Under the pieces are notes generated by a model. The model made no database searches, was not told where the DNA came from, and saw only the letters and a program-made list of their open reading frames with translations. The translations under genes were made by a program, and so were the position numbers. Below are positions 47,765 through 58,100 of a stretch of 64,000 nucleotides of DNA, piece after piece; positions within the stretch are counted from its first letter, which is position 1; each line of letters starts with the position of its first letter. The stretch comes from Phytomonospora endophytica (lineage in GTDB: Bacteria > Actinomycetota > Actinomycetes > Mycobacteriales > Micromonosporaceae). The stretch is from the NCBI RefSeq assembly GCF_014202425.1, contig NZ_JACHGT010000001.1, forward strand, positions 103,160-167,159, written 5' to 3'.

Positions 47765-47774
47765 GGATTTAGAC

Positions 47775-48452
47775 GTGTCTGACTTCTACAACTTGCACAA
47801 GGCCGTCTCCGGGGTCCAGAGCGCGCCGGCGGTGCAGAACCGGTACATCATCCCGTCCTACGTGGAGAAGACGTCGTACGGGGTGAAGGAGATGAACCCG
47901 TACAACAAGATGTTCGAGGACCGCATCATCTTCCTCGGCTCTCCCGTCGACGACACCTCCGCCAACGACATCATGGCGCAGCTGATCGTGCTGGAAGGCA
48001 ACGATCCCGACCGCGAGATCACGATGTACATCAACTCGCCCGGTGGCTCGATCACCGCGCTGATGGCCATCTACGACACGATGCAGTACGTCCGTCCCGA
48101 CATCCGCACGGTCTGCATGGGCCAGGCGGCCAGCGCCGCCGCCGTCCTGCTCGCCGCCGGTACGCCGGGCAAGCGCATCGCGCTGCCGAACTCGCGGATC
48201 ATCATCCACCAGCCGGCCACCGAGGGCACCTACGGCCAGGCCTCCGACATGGAGATCCAGGCCCGCGAGATCCTCCGCATGCGCAAGCAGCTGGAGATCG
48301 TCCTCGCGCTGCACACCGGCAAGTCCCAGGAGCAGGTCCGCAAGGACATCGAGCGGGACAAGATCTTCACGGCCGAGGACGCCAAGGAGTACGGTCTGAT
48401 CGACAGCGTGCTCACGTCTCGGAAGAAGAACGCGGTCGCATCGGCGAGCTAA
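47775..48452 (+). CDS. clpP2: ATP-dependent Clp protease proteolytic subunit 2
   Basis: 225 residues. Triad: Ser120 in GQAASAAA, His145 in IIHQPATEG, Asp195 in ERDKIF. The N-terminal ~40 residues form the longer propeptide-like region seen in ClpP2. The GTG at 47775 has AAGGA 7 bp upstream; an internal ATG at 47892 would remove that region. It is the preferred docking ring for ClpX/ClpC in mycobacteria. Confidence 0.95.
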   Translation: MSDFYNLHKAVSGVQSAPAVQNRYIIPSYVEKTSYGVKEMNPYNKMFEDRIIFLGSPVDDTSANDIMAQLIVLEGNDPDREITMYINSPGGSITALMAIYDTMQYVRPDIRTVCMGQAASAAAVLLAAGTPGKRIALPNSRIIIHQPATEGTYGQASDMEIQAREILRMRKQLEIVLALHTGKSQEQVRKDIERDKIFTAEDAKEYGLIDSVLTSRKKNAVASAS

Positions 48453-48461
48453 GCTCATCCG

Positions 48462-48488
48462 CCGGGGCGATGAATTCCTTCGCCCCGG
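48462..48488 (+). terminator. Hairpin between clpP2 and clpX
   Basis: A 9-bp stem CCGGGGCGA / TCGCCCCGG with a 9-nt loop, 10 bp after the clpP2 stop. It may terminate or attenuate, with clpX having its own promoter in the following 110 bp. Confidence 0.55.
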
Positions 48489-48601
48489 TGCGATGGCCGC
48501 AAATGCGGTCGATCGCGAGACGACCGGGTACGGTCAAACAGGAGCGGACAGGCGACGCCGGGCGAGCCCAGCCCGGTGCTTGAGACGGCAGGGAGACCCA
48601 G

Positions 48602-49894
<1,293 letters not shown>

Positions 49895-49915
49895 GCCGCA
49901 TCGCAACGACCCGAC

Positions 49916-49946
49916 GGGGCCGGTCCGCAGCACGCGGACCGGCCCC
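49916..49946. terminator. Bidirectional terminator after clpX
   Basis: A 13-bp stem GGGGCCGGTCCGC / GCGGACCGGCCCC with a 5-nt loop, 21 bp after clpX and 9 bp beyond the stop of the convergent acetyltransferase gene. Confidence 0.8.
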
Positions 49947-49955
49947 GGGTTCGTT

Positions 49956-50813
49956 TCAGGGGCGTGGCCGGAAGGTGTAGTCGACGGCCTCGACGGCGGG
50001 CGTGAAACCGATCCGGCGGTAGACGCCGTTGGAGGTCGGGTTGTCCAGGTCGGCGTAGAGGATGCAGCGCTCGACGCCGGGGGTGGCGAGCAGTCGTTCG
50101 CACAGTCCCGCCACCGACGCCGCCGCGTAGCCGTGGCCCCGGTGCTCCGGCGGGGTGTAGACGACCGAGATCTTCACGATGCCCTCGACCACTCCGGTGC
50201 GCAGAGCCATCGACACCGGCACGCCGTCGTCCTCCCACAGCCAGAGCATGCCGCGCTCGATCCGGCGGGCGGTGTACTCCCGGCGCTGCTCGGGGGTGCG
50301 CTCGACGGGGCTGTGCACGTCGGCGGAGAAGGCGGCCACCCAGTCGGCGAGCGTCTCCAGGTCCCCGGGCGCGGCCTGCCGCGGGGTGCCGGATACGCCT
50401 TCGGGTGCCTTCAGATCGGTCAGTTCGTAGATCATCAGGGCCGTGCCGCGTTCGGCGGCGGCTCCAGTCCGGACGCTCCAGCGCGCCACGAAGCGCTCGA
50501 CGGTCGCGCGGGGACCGGTGACGCCGGGGAGGGCCGTGCCGCGCTCGGCGAGGGTGTCGGCGAGGGCGACGACGGCCTTCTCGGACAGGACGGGGACGCA
50601 GAGCATGTGCGGGGGAGTGACCATCGCGACGCCGGTGAGCGCGTCGCCGTCGAGGACGCGGATCCACAGGGCCCCGGGTTCGAGCTCGTTGAGGCCGTCG
50701 AGGCGGGAGCGGACGTTGCCGGCGATGAGGTTGCCGGCGACGGGATCGCCGCGCAGCCAGGGCAGGGCGCCGGCGGCGAAGGCGGACAGGTCGGGTTCGG
50801 TCTCCACGCGCAT
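49956..50813 (-). CDS. GNAT-family N-acetyltransferase
   Basis: 285 residues. The C-terminal ~130 residues form a GNAT domain with the acetyl-CoA loop PPEHRGHGYAAA, ILYADLDNPTSNGVYRRIGF, and a final beta strand. The N-terminal half (VAGNLIAGNVRSRL, then LSEKAVVALADTLAERG) resembles the partner domain of two-domain GNAT proteins found in actinomycetes. The acceptor substrate is unknown. The ATG at 50813 was chosen because the extended frame overlaps the TetR gene. Confidence 0.85.
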   Translation of the reverse strand: MRVETEPDLSAFAAGALPWLRGDPVAGNLIAGNVRSRLDGLNELEPGALWIRVLDGDALTGVAMVTPPHMLCVPVLSEKAVVALADTLAERGTALPGVTGPRATVERFVARWSVRTGAAAERGTALMIYELTDLKAPEGVSGTPRQAAPGDLETLADWVAAFSADVHSPVERTPEQRREYTARRIERGMLWLWEDDGVPVSMALRTGVVEGIVKISVVYTPPEHRGHGYAAASVAGLCERLLATPGVERCILYADLDNPTSNGVYRRIGFTPAVEAVDYTFRPRP

Positions 50814-50854
50814 CCCGGCAGTGTTCCAGGCGTGCGCGGCGCCTGTCACGCTCC

Positions 50855-51568
50855 TTAGAGGTAGGACATGAAGCCTCGGATGAGGATCTCGATGCCGCGG
50901 TCGAAGCGCTCGTCCTTCTCGGCGTGGACCATGAGCGTCGGGCCGATGTCGGTGAGGTTGGGGTAGTCGTCGGGGTCGAGGTCGCCGAAGTAGTGGGCGA
51001 CGGACTCGGCGACGTTCTCGCGTTCGGTGGGGGTGAGGCGGCGCATGCGCTCCTCCCAGACCTGTTCCTCGGAGACGTATCCCTCGATGAAGGTCGACAT
51101 GTGGTCGCCCGCGGCGGCGATGATCGGCTCGGGCAGGCCGACGGAGCGGAAGAAGGCGATGATCCGCTCCAGTTGCGGCAGCGCCTCCGGGATGAAGGGG
51201 TGCTGGCCGGCCGAGACGCGCGCGAGGTCGCGGTGTTCGCGCAGGGTGTCGCGGATCGAGTGCATCCAGGTGCGCAGCCGCCGCGCCCATTCCTCGGGGT
51301 CGGAGGTCGGTTCGGGGACCTCGGAGGCGAGGAAGCTGCGCAGCCAGATCTGCCGGATCAGCTCGTCCTTGTTGGCCACGTGCGTGTACAGCGAGGAGAC
51401 GGCGACGCCCAGCTCGGCCGCGACGGCCCGCATGGACAGCTTCTCGTGGCCTTCGCGGTTGAGGACCACGTAGGCGGCGTCGACGATCGCGTCGACGCTC
51501 AGCCGCTCGCGCGCGGGGGTCTCCCGGCCCGCGGGGGTGATCCAGGGCAGGGAGGACTGCTTGCTCAT
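50855..51568 (-). CDS. TetR/AcrR-family transcriptional regulator
   Basis: 237 residues. The N-terminal HTH (LSVDAIVDAAYVVL, MRAVAAELGVAVSSLYTHV) is followed by a helical ligand domain of the TetR C-terminal type 1. It is divergent from a DHA2 efflux pump with five CGAAC-N3-GTTCG-like sites between them, so it probably represses both itself and the pump until a toxic ligand binds. TAGTCT ends 6 nt before the ATG with no Shine-Dalgarno, indicating a leaderless mRNA. Confidence 0.93.
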   Translation of the reverse strand: MSKQSSLPWITPAGRETPARERLSVDAIVDAAYVVLNREGHEKLSMRAVAAELGVAVSSLYTHVANKDELIRQIWLRSFLASEVPEPTSDPEEWARRLRTWMHSIRDTLREHRDLARVSAGQHPFIPEALPQLERIIAFFRSVGLPEPIIAAAGDHMSTFIEGYVSEEQVWEERMRRLTPTERENVAESVAHYFGDLDPDDYPNLTDIGPTLMVHAEKDERFDRGIEILIRGFMSYL

Positions 51569-51574
51569 GGGGAC

Positions 51575-51580
51575 AGACTA
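51575..51580 (-). promoter_or_regulatory. Putative leaderless -10 box of the tetR gene
   Basis: TAGTCT on the minus strand, exactly 6 nt before the ATG at 51568. Operator-like site 1 (51589-51601) lies between it and the -35 position. Confidence 0.5.
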
Positions 51581-51588
51581 GCCCATGC

Positions 51589-51680
51589 CGAACAATGTAC
51601 GGGCGGTTCCGAACAGCATTCTTGACGCCGAACAGCGTTCGGTGGTAGAACGGTGTTCGTAGACATCCGAACACTGTTCG
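51589..51680. promoter_or_regulatory. Array of five TetR operator-like sites
   Basis: The 13-bp sites start at 51589 (CGAACAATGTACG), 51610 (CGAACAGCATTCT), 51629 (CGAACAGCGTTCG), 51647 (AGAACGGTGTTCG) and 51668 (CGAACACTGTTCG). Sites 3 and 5 are perfect CGAAC-N3-GTTCG inverted repeats, and site 4 is perfect over 4 bp per arm. Spacing is 21, 19, 18 and 21 bp, about two helical turns, so dimers would line up on one face. Confidence 0.8.
51622..51651 (+). promoter_or_regulatory. Promoter of the DHA2 efflux pump gene
   Basis: TTGACG (51622-51627), an 18-bp spacer and TAGAAC (51646-51651). Operator 2 overlaps the -35 box by one base, operator 3 fills the spacer and operator 4 overlaps the -10 box, which suggests tight repression. 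Confidence 0.6.
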
Positions 51681-51701
51681 TTCATGGGAGAAGAAACCGC
51701 C

Positions 51702-53171
51702 ATGGTCACCGAGACCACCGCCCGGGCCGACACCGCGCCACCGGACACGCCCGCGTACCGCCTGCGCTGGGCGGCCCTCGCCGTCCTGATCGTCGCCGAG
51801 ATCATGGACCTCCTCGACGCCACGATCGTCAACGTCGCCGCACCCGGCATCCGCGCCAGCATCGGCGGCGGCCTGTCCACCATCCAGTGGGTCGTCGCCG
51901 CCTACACCCTCGCTCTCGCCATCGGCCTGATGATCGGCGGACGGCTCGGCGACATCCTCGGCCGCAAACGCATGTTCCTCATCGGCGCCGCCGGTTTCAC
52001 GATCTTCTCGGCGGTCTGCGCCGCCGCGAACGGACCGGCCATGCTCATCGGTGCCCGCTTCGTACAGGGCCTGTTCGGCGCGGTCATGATCCCGCAGGTC
52101 CTCGGCCTGATCCGGGCCATGTTCCGGGGCAAGGAGGCCGGCGCGGCCATGGGCGTGTTCGGTCCCGCCATGGGCCTCGCCGCGATGGGCGGTCCGCTGC
52201 TCGGCGGCTGGCTCGTCGACGCCGACCTGTTCGGCACCGGCTGGCGCGCGATCTTCCTCATCAACATCCCGGTCGGCCTCGTCGTCATCCTCGCGGGCGT
52301 GAAGCTCGTCCCCGAGGTCCGGCAGCCCGCGCCGCCACGCCTCGACGCGATCGGCGCCGTGCTGGCCGCGCTGGGCGCCTTCCTAGTCGTCTTCCCGCTC
52401 GTGCAGGGTCGCGAGGAGGACTGGCCGGCCTGGACCTTCGTCAGCCTCGGCGCCTCGGTGCTCGCCTTCGCCGTCTTCGGCTTCCACCAGGTGCGGCGCC
52501 GCCGTAAGGGCCGGGACCCGCTCGTCGAACCCGCCCTGTTCCGGCGGCGCGAGTTCGTCGGCGGCGTCCTGGTGACCACCATCTTCTTCGGCGCCATGGT
52601 GGGCTTCATGCTGGTGTTCAACCTGTTCGGCCAGATGGCGCTGCACTTCACGGCCTTCGAGGCCGGGCTGTCCCTGGCGCCCTGGTCGCTCGGCACCGCC
52701 ATCGGCGCCGTCGCCGGAGGCGGACTGGCCGCCAAGCTCGGCAGGCACGTCATGCACGCCGGCCTCGCGATCATGACCGGCGGGCTGCTGCTCCTGTGGA
52801 ACACCCTCGACGGACTGCCCCTGCCCGGAACGGGTGGCGACCCCACCCCGTGGACCTTCACGCTCGGCACCGGGGTCAGCGGCCTCGGCATGGGCATGGT
52901 CTTCGCGCCCCTGTTCGCGATCATCCTCAACGCCGTCGACGACGCCGAGATCGGCTCCGCCTCGGGCGTGCTGACCTCCATCCAGCAGTTCGGCGGAGCG
53001 GCCGGGACCGCGGCCCTCGGCACGCTGTTCTTCGAGCTCATCGGCCCCATGGACCGGCCCGACTTCGGGCACGCCGTCCAGGTCACCGTGCTGGTCTGCG
53101 CGGGCCTGTTCGCCGTCACCTTCCTGCTGGGTTTCCTGCTCCCGAAGAAGGCCCGGGCCGACGTCCACTGA
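51702..53171 (+). CDS. MFS multidrug efflux transporter, DHA2 (EmrB/QacA) family, 14 TM
   Basis: 489 residues with about 14 hydrophobic segments. Family motifs: LLDATIVNVAAPGI in TM1, IGGRLGDILGRKRMFLIG (motif A) and LIGARFVQGLFGAVMIP. It exports drugs or dyes using the proton gradient; the substrate is unknown. The ATG at 51702 was chosen because GGGAGAAG lies 9 nt upstream. An earlier in-frame ATG at 51684 would place that sequence inside the coding region. Control by the divergent TetR is strongly indicated by the operator array. Confidence 0.92.
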   Translation: MVTETTARADTAPPDTPAYRLRWAALAVLIVAEIMDLLDATIVNVAAPGIRASIGGGLSTIQWVVAAYTLALAIGLMIGGRLGDILGRKRMFLIGAAGFTIFSAVCAAANGPAMLIGARFVQGLFGAVMIPQVLGLIRAMFRGKEAGAAMGVFGPAMGLAAMGGPLLGGWLVDADLFGTGWRAIFLINIPVGLVVILAGVKLVPEVRQPAPPRLDAIGAVLAALGAFLVVFPLVQGREEDWPAWTFVSLGASVLAFAVFGFHQVRRRRKGRDPLVEPALFRRREFVGGVLVTTIFFGAMVGFMLVFNLFGQMALHFTAFEAGLSLAPWSLGTAIGAVAGGGLAAKLGRHVMHAGLAIMTGGLLLLWNTLDGLPLPGTGGDPTPWTFTLGTGVSGLGMGMVFAPLFAIILNAVDDAEIGSASGVLTSIQQFGGAAGTAALGTLFFELIGPMDRPDFGHAVQVTVLVCAGLFAVTFLLGFLLPKKARADVH

Positions 53172-53180
53172 CCCCTCGAC

Positions 53181-53211
53181 GACGCGCCGCCCCCACGCCG
53201 GGCGGCGCGTC
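53181..53211 (+). terminator. Terminator after the efflux gene
   Basis: A 12-bp GC stem (53181-53192 with 53200-53211) with a 7-nt loop, 9 bp after the stop. Confidence 0.65.
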
Positions 53212-53267
53212 ACGCCGCGCACGGCCCGGACCACGGCCGACGCGCGGAAAATGCAAGACTTGTCGAC

Positions 53268-54167
53268 ATGACGCAGCCCAACCTAGGCAACTCCATCTTC
53301 ACCCGGGGAGCCGTCGACCTCTCCGGACTAGGCACGCCGCGGCCCGCGCCGCAGGCCCCGCAGACCGGCGCCACCGCCGCCGGTGGGGGAGTCGCCGTCA
53401 TCGACGTCACCGAGGCCACCTTCCAAGGCGAGATCCTCGACCGCTCGATGAGCACGCCCGTGGTCGTCCTCTTCTGGGTCGAAGGCGACCCGTCCTCGGC
53501 GCAGCTGATCCCCGTCATGGAGCAGCTCGCCGCCGAGGGCAACGGCCTGTGGACCCTGGCCAAGGTGGACGTCGACGGCGGCCAGCGCCTCGCGCAGGCC
53601 TTCGGCGTCCGCGCGGTCCCGACCGCCGTGGCCATCGTCGGCGGACAGCCCGTCAACGCCTTCGAGGGCCCGCAGCCCGAGCCCGCCCTGCGCCAGTGGA
53701 TCGCCGACCTCCTCCAGGCCGCCGGCGTCGACGCGCCCCAGGCCGAGATCCCCCTCGACCCGCGCCTCGCCGAAGCCGAGGACAAACTCGCCGACGGCGA
53801 CTACGACGCCGCCGAGGCCGCCTACCGCAAGTATCTGGGCGAGAACCCCGGCGACGGCGAGGCCGAGGCCGGGCTCGCACAGGTCGGTCTCCTCCGCCGC
53901 ACCGAGGGCGCCGACATCGAGGCCGCCTTCGCCGCCGCCGAGGCCGCCCCCGGCGACATCGCCGCCCAGACCCTCGCCGCCGACCTCGAAATCCTCACCG
54001 ACCAGGCCGCGGCCGCCTACGCCCGCCTCATCGCCCTCGTCGCCAAGACCGGCGGCGCCGAACGTGAGACCGTGCGCAAACACCTCGTCGAACTCTTCGG
54101 CCTCGCCGGACCCGACGACCCGGCCGTCGCCAAAGCCCGCAGACAACTCATGACAGTGCTTTTCTAG
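53268..54167 (+). CDS. Thioredoxin-fold TPR protein, CnoX/YbbN-like, without CxxC
   Basis: 299 residues. An N-terminal thioredoxin-like domain (about 45-155): VVVLFWVEGDPSSAQLIPVM in the place of the WCxxC active site, KVDVDGGQRLAQAFGVRAVPT with the cis-Pro. TPR-like helices follow (DGDYDAAEAAYRKYLGENPG and the rest to the C-terminus). The lack of both cysteines means no disulfide chemistry. Such proteins act as holdase co-chaperones in other bacteria. The arginase-like gene starts 5 bp after the stop. No Shine-Dalgarno is evident. Confidence 0.85.
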   Translation: MTQPNLGNSIFTRGAVDLSGLGTPRPAPQAPQTGATAAGGGVAVIDVTEATFQGEILDRSMSTPVVVLFWVEGDPSSAQLIPVMEQLAAEGNGLWTLAKVDVDGGQRLAQAFGVRAVPTAVAIVGGQPVNAFEGPQPEPALRQWIADLLQAAGVDAPQAEIPLDPRLAEAEDKLADGDYDAAEAAYRKYLGENPGDGEAEAGLAQVGLLRRTEGADIEAAFAAAEAAPGDIAAQTLAADLEILTDQAAAAYARLIALVAKTGGAERETVRKHLVELFGLAGPDDPAVAKARRQLMTVLF

Positions 54168-54172
54168 AGCAC

Positions 54173-55072
54173 ATGAGACAGCTCGCCGTGCTCGATGCGC
54201 CGTCGAACCTCGGGCTGCGCCCACCGACCCCCACCGCCGTCCCCGGGTGCGCGAAGGCGCCCGGGGCACTGCGCGACCACGGGCTGGTCTCCCGCCTGTC
54301 GGCGCACGACGCGGGCTGTCTCACCGCGCCCCGCTATGACCCCGGCGACTGGAAGCCCGGCGACGGTGTCTGCCACGCCGCCGAGATCGCCTGGTACTCC
54401 CGCCGCCTCGCCGACCGCGTCAACGCCCTCCTCGACGCCGACTACCAGCCCCTCGTCCTCGGCGGCGACTGCTCCATCCTGCTCGGCACCGCCCTGGCCA
54501 TGCGCCGCCGCGGGAAACGCGACGACGCCCGCTTCGGCCTCGTCTTCATCGACGGGCACTCCGACTACCGCCACCCCGGCAACTCGCCCTACGTCGGCGC
54601 CGCCGCCGGGGAGGACCTCGCCCTGGTCACCGGCCGCGGCCAGCCCGACCTGACCGATGTGGACGGACTCCGCCCCTACGTCGCCGAACAGGACGTCGTC
54701 GTCCTCGGCATCCGCGACTCCGACGCCCACCGCGTCGAACTCACCGCCGCCGGCATCGCCTACCGCACCGTTCCACAGCTGCGCGCGGCCGGCGCCAACC
54801 GCACCGTCGAGTGGGTGGGGGAGCAACTCACGCAATTGGACGGGTTCTGGTTGCATGTGGATGTCGATGTCCTAGATCCGTCCGTCATGCCCGCCGTCGA
54901 CGGACCCGATCCGGGGGGCATCGCGCACAGTGAACTCGAACAGCTCGTTCGTGAGCTGACCAGCGAAGACACCTGCCTCGGCCTGGAGGTCACGGTCTTC
55001 GACCCCGACTACGATCCCGACGGCACACTCGCCGGAGACGTGGTTGACACCATTGTGCGGGCACTCACCTGA
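54173..55072 (+). CDS. Arginase/agmatinase-family (ureohydrolase) protein
   Basis: 299 residues, ureohydrolase fold. Mn-site motifs: FIDGHSDY (127, 129 and 131), HVDVDVLDPSVMPAVD near residue 228, and GGDCS at 97-101, where the first metal-binding His of GGDHS is replaced by Cys100. The metal site may therefore be altered, and the substrate (arginine, agmatine or another guanidino compound) cannot be stated. It starts 5 bp after the TPR protein gene and shares its operon. Confidence 0.85.
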   Translation: MRQLAVLDAPSNLGLRPPTPTAVPGCAKAPGALRDHGLVSRLSAHDAGCLTAPRYDPGDWKPGDGVCHAAEIAWYSRRLADRVNALLDADYQPLVLGGDCSILLGTALAMRRRGKRDDARFGLVFIDGHSDYRHPGNSPYVGAAAGEDLALVTGRGQPDLTDVDGLRPYVAEQDVVVLGIRDSDAHRVELTAAGIAYRTVPQLRAAGANRTVEWVGEQLTQLDGFWLHVDVDVLDPSVMPAVDGPDPGGIAHSELEQLVRELTSEDTCLGLEVTVFDPDYDPDGTLAGDVVDTIVRALT

Positions 55073-55153
55073 TCGTCTCGGGAGGGCCCCGACGTAGGCT
55101 CATTGTCGGAGCGGTCCACAACGGTGTGGATCTTCACTCGGACTGGAGACCCG

Positions 55154-58100
55154 ATGTTGCCTGTGGTGTCAGACGACGAAGCTTCCGAAGGCAATCTGGA
55201 CGACGAGGTTCCCAACAGGGAACGACTCGTCGCCGACGCGGTGGCCTTGACCGGTGGCGATACCGACCTCGCGGAACTGCTGCGGCTGTACTGGCGGCTG
55301 GTGCCCGACGAGGACCTCGTCGGACGTGAACCGGCCGACCTCGTCGCCATCACCGTCCACCATCGCGAACTCGCCGCCCAGCGCCTTCCCGGCGAGGTGA
55401 AGCTCGCGGTCTCGGCCACCGAACCCGGTCCGCCCGAAGCCCTCTACGACGGTGCGCGCACGGTCATCGACCTCGTCACCGACGACATGCCCTTCCTCGT
55501 CGACTCCCTCACCGCGCTCTTCACGCGCAAGGGCGTCGAGGTGCACCTCCTCGTCCACCCCCAGGTGCAGGTCAAGCGCCAGGTCATGGGCGCCATGGAG
55601 TCCGTGCCGGCCGACTCCGACCCCTCGGGAGTCGCCGAGAGCTGGATGCACATCGAGATCGAGCGCCAGCGCGAGACCGCCGACATCGAAGCCCTCCACA
55701 ACGACATCCTGCGCGTCCTCACCGACGTCCGCGAGGTCGTCGAGGACTGGCAGAAGATGCGCGACCAGGCCCTCGGCCTCGCCGACGAGCTCAGCCGCGG
55801 CGAAGGCTCGCTGCCGGTGCCCGGCAAGGACATCACCGACGCCGTCGACCTCCTGCGCTGGCTCACCGACGACCACTTCACCTTCCTCGGCTACCGCGAG
55901 TACCGCCTCCAGGAGCGGGAGGACGGCACGTCGCTGTGCGCCGTCCTCGGCACCGGCCTCGGCATCCTCCGCCAGGACCAGGTCACGCCCAAGGCCCTGT
56001 CGTCGATGGCCCCCGAGGCCTACGAGAAGGTCCTTGAGAAGCGCCTGCTGATCATCACCAAGGCCAACTCGCGCTCCACGGTCCACCGCAACGCCTACCT
56101 GGACTACATCGGCTTCAAGGTCTTCGACGACGAGGGCAACGTCATCGGTGAGCGCCGCTTTCTCGGCCTGTTCACCTCGGCGGCCTACCTGCACTCGGTC
56201 CGCGAGCTGCCGGTGGTGCGCCGCAAGGTCGCCGAGGTCCTCCAGCGTTCCGGGCTGGCCGCGACCGGGCACTCCGGCAAGGACCTCCTCGCCACGATGG
56301 AGACCTACCCGCGCGACGACCTGTTCCAGATCAGCACCGACGAGCTGTACCGCACGGTCATGGGCGTGCTGCGCCTGGCGGGCCGGCGGCGGCTGCGGCT
56401 GTTCCTGCGCCGGGACGCCTACGGCCGTTTCATCTCGTGCCTGGTGTACCTGCCGCGGGACCGCTTCAACACCGACAACCGGCTGCGCATCGAGAAGATC
56501 CTGGAGGAGCGGCTCAACAGCGAGGGCGTCGACTACACCACCCGGGTGGGCGATTCGCCGCTGGCGCGGATCCACTACATCATCCACACCGATCCGAAGC
56601 GGCCCCTCGGTGAGGTCAACGTCGAGGCGATCCAGGACGAGCTGACCGAGGCGACGCGTTCGTGGGACGCCGACTTCGGGCTGCTGCTGGACCGCAAGCT
56701 CGGCGAGGAGCAGGCGCACGACCTGTACCAGCGTTACGTCGAGGCCTACTCGCAGACCTACAAGGACGAGCACACGCCCTTCGAGGCCGCCAAGGACATC
56801 GCCAAGCTGGAGCTGCTCGACGAGCCCGGCGAGCTGGCGCTGCACCTGTTCCGGCACCGCAAGCGCGACGACGACGTCCGCTTCAAGGTCTTCCGCTACG
56901 GCGAGCCGATGATGCTGTCGGCGGTGCTGCCGGTGCTGCACTCGCTGGGTGTGCAGGTCGCCGACGAGCGCCCGTACGAGATCAACCGCGAAGACGACGT
57001 CATCTACGTCTACAACTTCGGCCTCAAGCTGCCCGCCGACGTCGAGATCCAGGTCCCGCAGGTGCGCGCGAAGGTGGAGAACGCCTTCTCCGCGGCCTGG
57101 CGCGGCGAGTCCGAGGTGGACGGTTTCAACGAGCTGGTGCTGCGGGCGAACATGACCTGGCGCGAGGTGGTGATCCTGCGCGCCTACGCGAAGTACCTGC
57201 GGCAGGCCGGGAGCATCCACTCGCAGCGGTTCATGTGGGAGACCTTCCGCAACCACCCGAAGATCGCCGCGTCGCTGGTCGAGCTGTTCCAGACCCGTTT
57301 CGATCCGGAGCTCCAGCTGACCGCGCAGGCGCGCGAGGAGGCCGCCGGGGCCATCGTCGAGCACATCCGCGGTGAACTCGACCAGGTCGCCAGCCTCGAC
57401 GCCGACCGGATCATGCGGGCCTTCCTGCTGCTGATCGAGTCGACGCTGCGGACCTCGTTCTTCCAGCGCGGGAACGGCCGTCCGAAGCCCTACGTGTCCT
57501 TCAAGCTCGATCCGCAGAAGCTCGCCGAGCTGCTGCCGGCGCCGCGCCCGAAGTACGAGATCTTCGTGTACTCGCCGCGCTTCGAGGGCGTGCACCTGCG
57601 CTTCGGCGCCGTCGCGCGCGGCGGTCTGCGCTGGTCGGACCGCCGGGAGGACTTCCGCACCGAGGTCCTCGGCCTGGTCAAGGCCCAGATGGTGAAGAAC
57701 TCGGTGATCGTGCCGGTCGGCGCCAAGGGCGGCTTCGTGCTGAAGAACCCGCCCGCGGATCGCGACGCGCTGTTCAACGAGGGCGTGGCCTGCTACAAGG
57801 CCTTCATCTCGGCGCTGCTGGACATCACCGACAACCTCGACCCCTCCGGCAAGGTCGTGCCACCGGTCGAGGTCGTGCGCCACGATGGCGACGACCCGTA
57901 CCTGGTGGTCGCCGCCGACAAGGGCACCGCGACCTTCTCCGACATCGCCAACGAGATCGCGGTCTCCTACGGCTTCTGGCTCGGCGACGCCTTCGCCTCG
58001 GGCGGCTCGGCCGGCTACGACCACAAGAAGATGGGCATCACCGCCCGTGGCGCGTGGGAATCGGTGAAGCACCACTTCCGCGAGCTCGGCACCGACACGC

